Positions 61,402 to 64,000 of a stretch of 64,000 nt of DNA are shown here, in pieces. The DNA comes from Syntrophomonas palmitatica JCM 14374 (lineage in GTDB: Bacteria > Bacillota > Syntrophomonadia > Syntrophomonadales > Syntrophomonadaceae). A program made the translations under genes and the position numbers. The stretch covers positions 1 through 64,000 of the forward strand of contig NZ_BBCE01000007.1 of NCBI RefSeq assembly GCF_001311885.1. Reading direction: 5' to 3'. A model generated the notes under the pieces. The model did no database searches. It was not told the DNA's origin and saw only the letters and a list, made by a program, of their open reading frames with translations. Numbering within the stretch: position 1 is the stretch's first letter; every line of letters starts with the position of its first letter.

Positions 61402-62490
61402 ATACCCGAATATAATAGTTGCCGACCAGAGACCTTATTATTCCCTGAATCTCCAGGCGCAGTAAAAGAGTGCTCAATTGGCCGATATTCATGGCTGACA
61501 ACTGTAATAACTCATCAAAATGAATGGCTTCAGAACCCATGAAATCTACTATTCTTTTTTCTTCTTCATCCTGCAGTTCAAGATGGCCCTGACTCATATG
61601 GTTTTGTCCAGACGATATAATTAAATCAGGGTATTCTTCAATTATATCCTCAATACAGCTAACCAGTTTAGCGCCCTGCTTAATCAAATTATTGGCACCT
61701 TCACTGTTTTTGCTGTTAATTGAACCGGGTACCGCAAATACGTCGCGCCCCTGCTCCAGGCAAAATCAGCCGTAATAAGAGCCCCGCTTTTTTGCCGGGC
61801 TTCTATCACTACTATTCCCCGGCACAAACCGGAAATAATCCGGTTACGCATCGGGAAATGTTTGGGTTCTGGACCGCTATTTAAAGGAAATTCGGTCATA
61901 ACAAGACCTGACATAGTTATTTGTTCAAAAAGATGTTTGTTTTCGGGCGGATAAATAATATTCAGCCCATTACCTAAAACAGCTGCAGTTTTTCCGCTTT
62001 CCAGAGCGCCAAGATGAGCTTCGCTGTCAATTCCCCGCGCCATTCCGCTTACTATGGTTATGCCATGACCAGCCAATTCCCTGGCAAATCTGTGGGCCAC
62101 AGTTCTTCCGTAGTTACTGGCCTGTCGTGATCCTACAATGCCAATACATGGTTGGGCCGCTGCTTCTATTTGCCCTTGACAATAGAATATATAAGGAGGA
62201 TTGGAAATATTCCTTAGCTGGGCGGGATATTCGCTGTCCTGCCAGGATACTGCTCTTATTCCCCGGGATAATATACTCTCCAGATATTGCAGGGGATCGA
62301 CTCTTTTTCTTAGTTCAATAATATCCCGAACTATTTCGGCGCTAAGCGGCGCAGCATTTAACCGTTCCGTGGGGGCGTTCCAACATGCTGCGAAACTGCC
62401 AAAATTCTCAGCAATAGTCCATAGGGTTTTATTTCCTATCCCTTTGATGGAGTGCAAGACAGCCAAAGCAGCTGTTTCTTTAGGCTCCAT
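61400..62490 (-). CDS. dprA: DNA processing protein DprA (frameshift)
   Basis: DprA loads RecA onto incoming single-stranded DNA in natural transformation, and is also found in non-competent bacteria. From ATG 62490 (AGAGGA upstream) the protein has an N-terminal SAM-like domain, then the Rossmann-like core (GIVGSRQASNYG, ITIVSGMARGIDSEAHLGAL, FPMRNRIISGLCRGIVVIEA in parts). One C is missing near 61760; restoring it gives FALEQGRDVFAVPGSINSKN and joins the C-terminal winged-helix domain. The repaired length is about 363 residues. A perfect inverted repeat lies 27 nt upstream. Confidence 0.93.
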
Positions 62491-62516
62491 GCTTTTGTTC
62501 CTCTTTCTCAACTATT

Positions 62517-62540
62517 ATTCGGTAAACTGAATAACCGAAT
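62517..62540. promoter_or_regulatory. Inverted repeat upstream of dprA, operator candidate
   Basis: Perfect 7-bp inverted repeat ATTCGGT (62517-62523) and ACCGAAT (62534-62540) with a 10-nt spacer, 27 nt before the dprA start. It could be an operator or a hairpin in the dprA leader. The 245-nt gap 62491-62735 between divergent dprA and the small plus-strand genes is otherwise AT-rich. Confidence 0.4.
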
Positions 62541-62592
62541 TGAAGTCTAAAGGTATAGATAACACAAAAGATTTTATTCTGCAATAGATTTT

Positions 62593-62645
62593 TTGTTACC
62601 GATACCATTGTTTCATATTTTTTACTTTTATTTGTTGAAACAAAT
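62593..62645 (+). promoter_or_regulatory. Candidate promoter and operator-like palindrome for the small plus-strand genes
   Basis: -35 TTGTTA (62593-62598) and -10 TATTTT (62616-62621) are spaced 17 nt (4/6 each). Just past the -10 lies the perfect palindrome ATTTGTTGAAACAAAT (62630-62645). A longer perfect inverted repeat, TTGTTTCA (62608-62615) and TGAAACAA (62636-62643), brackets the -10, an arrangement typical of a repressor site. Confidence 0.38.
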
Positions 62646-62735
62646 AACATTAATTTCTAATCTAAGCTGCATAAACAGAGGGAAAAATATAATGCACCTG
62701 AAGGCAAAAATAAATTTTATGAAAGGAGTGCAGAC

Positions 62736-62921
62736 ATGATTTTAGATTTTATGGATCGAAGAAATTCATTTGCCAAAAAACTCATGAATAGTGACCGTGT
62801 TGATCCTGGTACTTTTAGTTTTCTCGAGCCCGGATGGTGGGCATTACACGCAGCTACCATAGCTGGCGTTTATGCGTTAGGCAGTATGATAGCCCATTCC
62901 GAACACAGGCATCATCATTAA
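62736..62921 (+). CDS. Small membrane protein of unknown function with His-rich tail
   Basis: A 61-residue protein. The first 35 residues are charged and soluble (MILDFMDRRNSFAKKLMNSD), followed by one predicted membrane helix (WWALHAATIAGVYALGSMIA) and a tail HSEHRHHH with five histidines in eight residues. The ATG has GAAAGGAGTG upstream, a strong ribosome site, which supports it as real. It is one of only two plus-strand genes in the window. I know of no family; metal binding by the tail is only an idea. Confidence 0.75.
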   Translation: MILDFMDRRNSFAKKLMNSDRVDPGTFSFLEPGWWALHAATIAGVYALGSMIAHSEHRHHH

Positions 62922-62936
62922 TTACGGAGGACTTTG

Positions 62937-63113
62937 ATGCGAGTTTACAGCGAAGAACCATTAAATAAACTTAACCGCAGGCTCAGATTATCTTCAAATA
63001 TAGAAGACCTTGAGCCGGAAGATGCTTATGAGGAATTATGGCTGCCTGCAGGTGATGATAAAGAAAACGATATTCAGAATCTACTGCGTCAAAATAGGAT
63101 CAGAACCTACTGA
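62937..63113 (+). CDS. Small acidic protein of unknown function
   Basis: A 58-residue hydrophilic protein (starts MRVYSEEPLNKLNRRLRLSS, with a very acidic middle rich in Glu and Asp, ends RTY). The ATG has ACGGAGG 6 nt upstream, and it lies 15 nt after the previous small gene. A strong terminator follows directly, so the two genes form one plus-strand unit. No family or function is recognised. Confidence 0.72.
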   Translation: MRVYSEEPLNKLNRRLRLSSNIEDLEPEDAYEELWLPAGDDKENDIQNLLRQNRIRTY

Positions 63114-63117
63114 TTAA

Positions 63118-63162
63118 CCGGGGATTGGCAGATGTCAATCCCCGGCTCAATTTTTAATTTTT
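63118..63162 (+). terminator. Intrinsic terminator after the small plus-strand genes
   Basis: Perfect 10-bp stem CCGGGGATTG (63118-63127) and CAATCCCCGG (63136-63145) with an 8-nt loop, followed by a T-rich tract (TTTTTAATTTTTT, 63151-63162). It lies 5 nt past the second small gene. It may also shield the convergent methyltransferase gene, whose stop is at 63154. Confidence 0.88.
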
Positions 63163-64000
63163 TAATAATCCTGCGGCCAAATACATCATGAACCTGACCG
63201 CCATTGCTGCTGGAGGTTTTTCAACGGTTATGCCCGCCTGCCAGCATAATCCCTGGTCAAAACGTTTCCGATCTTTACGCAGTATTTGCAGAGAAGAACG
63301 AAATGTTTTTTGATCATAATCTGTATCAATTTCCCAAAAATCAATTAAATAACGACCGTTTTGTTCATTATTAGGTTCTTGATCATATACTGCAGGAATA
63401 TAATCGGTGATAATCAATTCAATCTGGTATTTTCCTGCCGCAGGATGGTACTGGCAGCTTGTTTTCATTTCAATTCCGGGCATGCCCTCTTCGCAGCTGC
63501 TGGCAATGGTGTCCCACCTAAACGGTTTGGCTCCCGCCTGCAGAAGTCGATATAGTGTTGTGGAGGCCGCAATAGAACTGATATCGCAAGCCAGCCACTT
63601 ACGGTCCATTTCCTCACAAACCTGTGGCACTGTGCCTGAACCGCAATAAAAATCCGCTACAAGATCTCCGGGATTAGACGCAGCCGCAATTAACCTCTTA
63701 ATCAGGGCTGCTGGTTTCTGGGTGGGAAATTTAAGGTTTTCATAGGCAGTGGGGCTTAAAATCTTATTAATATCTGTCCACCAGTCCTGCAGTAGGGCCC
63801 CTTCTTCATGCAGTTTGTATTTGTCACCTTTAACCCTGGTTAATCCACGCTGCAAGGTGCCGGTGCTGTAGCTTCGGTATTGGGGATTAAATGTATAATT
63901 GCGCCCGCGCCCGTACCAGAGGATAATATCATGTTTGCGATGAAAATGCTTGCGGCTGCCCGAGCCCCCGCCATAACACCAGACAATTTCGTTTATAAAA
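63154..64000 (-). CDS. Site-specific DNA methyltransferase, C-terminal part
   Basis: The frame is open to the right edge, so the N-terminus is missing. About 282 residues are visible. The upstream part reads NEIVWCYGGGSGSRKHFHRK (key part) and HDIILWYGRGRNYTFN, typical of beta-class N6-adenine/N4-cytosine methylases after their DPPY motif. The S-adenosylmethionine motif is DFYCGSGTVP. A C-terminal part of about 100 residues (from about SCQYHPAAG) is unlike the usual end and has unknown function. The catalytic DPPY motif must lie beyond the window. No restriction partner is visible, so orphan status cannot be judged. Confidence 0.85.
   Translation of the reverse strand, partial: FINEIVWCYGGGSGSRKHFHRKHDIILWYGRGRNYTFNPQYRSYSTGTLQRGLTRVKGDKYKLHEEGALLQDWWTDINKILSPTAYENLKFPTQKPAALIKRLIAAASNPGDLVADFYCGSGTVPQVCEEMDRKWLACDISSIAASTTLYRLLQAGAKPFRWDTIASSCEEGMPGIEMKTSCQYHPAAGKYQIELIITDYIPAVYDQEPNNEQNGRYLIDFWEIDTDYDQKTFRSSLQILRKDRKRFDQGLCWQAGITVEKPPAAMAVRFMMYLAAGLLKN

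Noticed and set aside
61400-61687. Separate gene for the 95-residue winged-helix ORF next to dprA
   Set aside because: It continues the DprA protein after a one-base deletion, and DprA normally ends in such a domain.

Overview
The window is a chromosome segment of an anaerobic, flagellated, low-to-mid G+C Gram-positive bacterium, probably of class Clostridia. A Syntrophomonas-like lineage is my best guess from the protein character, but this is recalled, not searched. The gene order from dprA through topA, trmFO, xerC, hslV, hslU, codY, the flagellar/chemotaxis genes, rpsB, tsf, pyrH, frr, uppS, cdsA, dxr, rseP, proS, polC, rimP, nusA, ylxR, ylxQ, infB and rbfA is the well-known Bacillus subtilis order. 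Every gene except two tiny ones near the right end lies on the minus strand, so transcription runs from position 64000 towards 1.

Layout from right to left: a partial DNA methyltransferase (63154-64000); a two-gene plus-strand unit of unknown small proteins (62736-63113); DNA processing, topology and tRNA methylation with proteolysis and the CodY regulator (54201-62490); the flagellar and chemotaxis supercluster (24812-54047: flgB, flgC, fliE-J, a MotE/YlxF-like gene, fliK, flgD, a hook-associated operon gene, flgE, flbD, fliL, fliM, fliY, cheY, fliO-R, flhB, flhA, flhF, flhG, a PilZ gene, cheB, cheA, cheW, cheC, cheD); sigD, fapA and two poorly known genes (21527-24811); the rpsB-tsf-pyrH-frr translation unit; lipid and isoprenoid genes uppS, cdsA, dxr, rseP and ispG; proS; an MgtC-like gene; polC; and the rimP-nusA-infB-rbfA-nrnA translation unit. 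motA, motB, cheR and chemoreceptors are absent. There are no rRNA or tRNA genes, no CRISPR array and no insertion sequence. No gene-free stretch exceeds 300 bases.

The most important caution is that at least fourteen genes, many of them essential (infB, polC, ispG, dxr, pyrH, topA and others), are broken by small frameshifts. Nearly all read as one missing base, several in homopolymers or doubled bases, and the protein continues intact in the next frame. This pattern fits sequencing or assembly deletions far better than real gene decay, so these genes are given here as single spans.

The most unusual biology is: a PolC that lacks the exonuclease insert of its PHP domain; a hook protein (FlgE) enlarged to about 700 residues by two tandem copies of a surface- or phage-type repeat domain; a protein that joins an IF-2 N-terminal-like domain to a DUF6115-like tail; a family of CACAGAT-type repeats sitting just after stop codons, one of which forms the C-terminal tail of IspG; and the plus-strand pair of tiny genes behind an operator-like palindrome.
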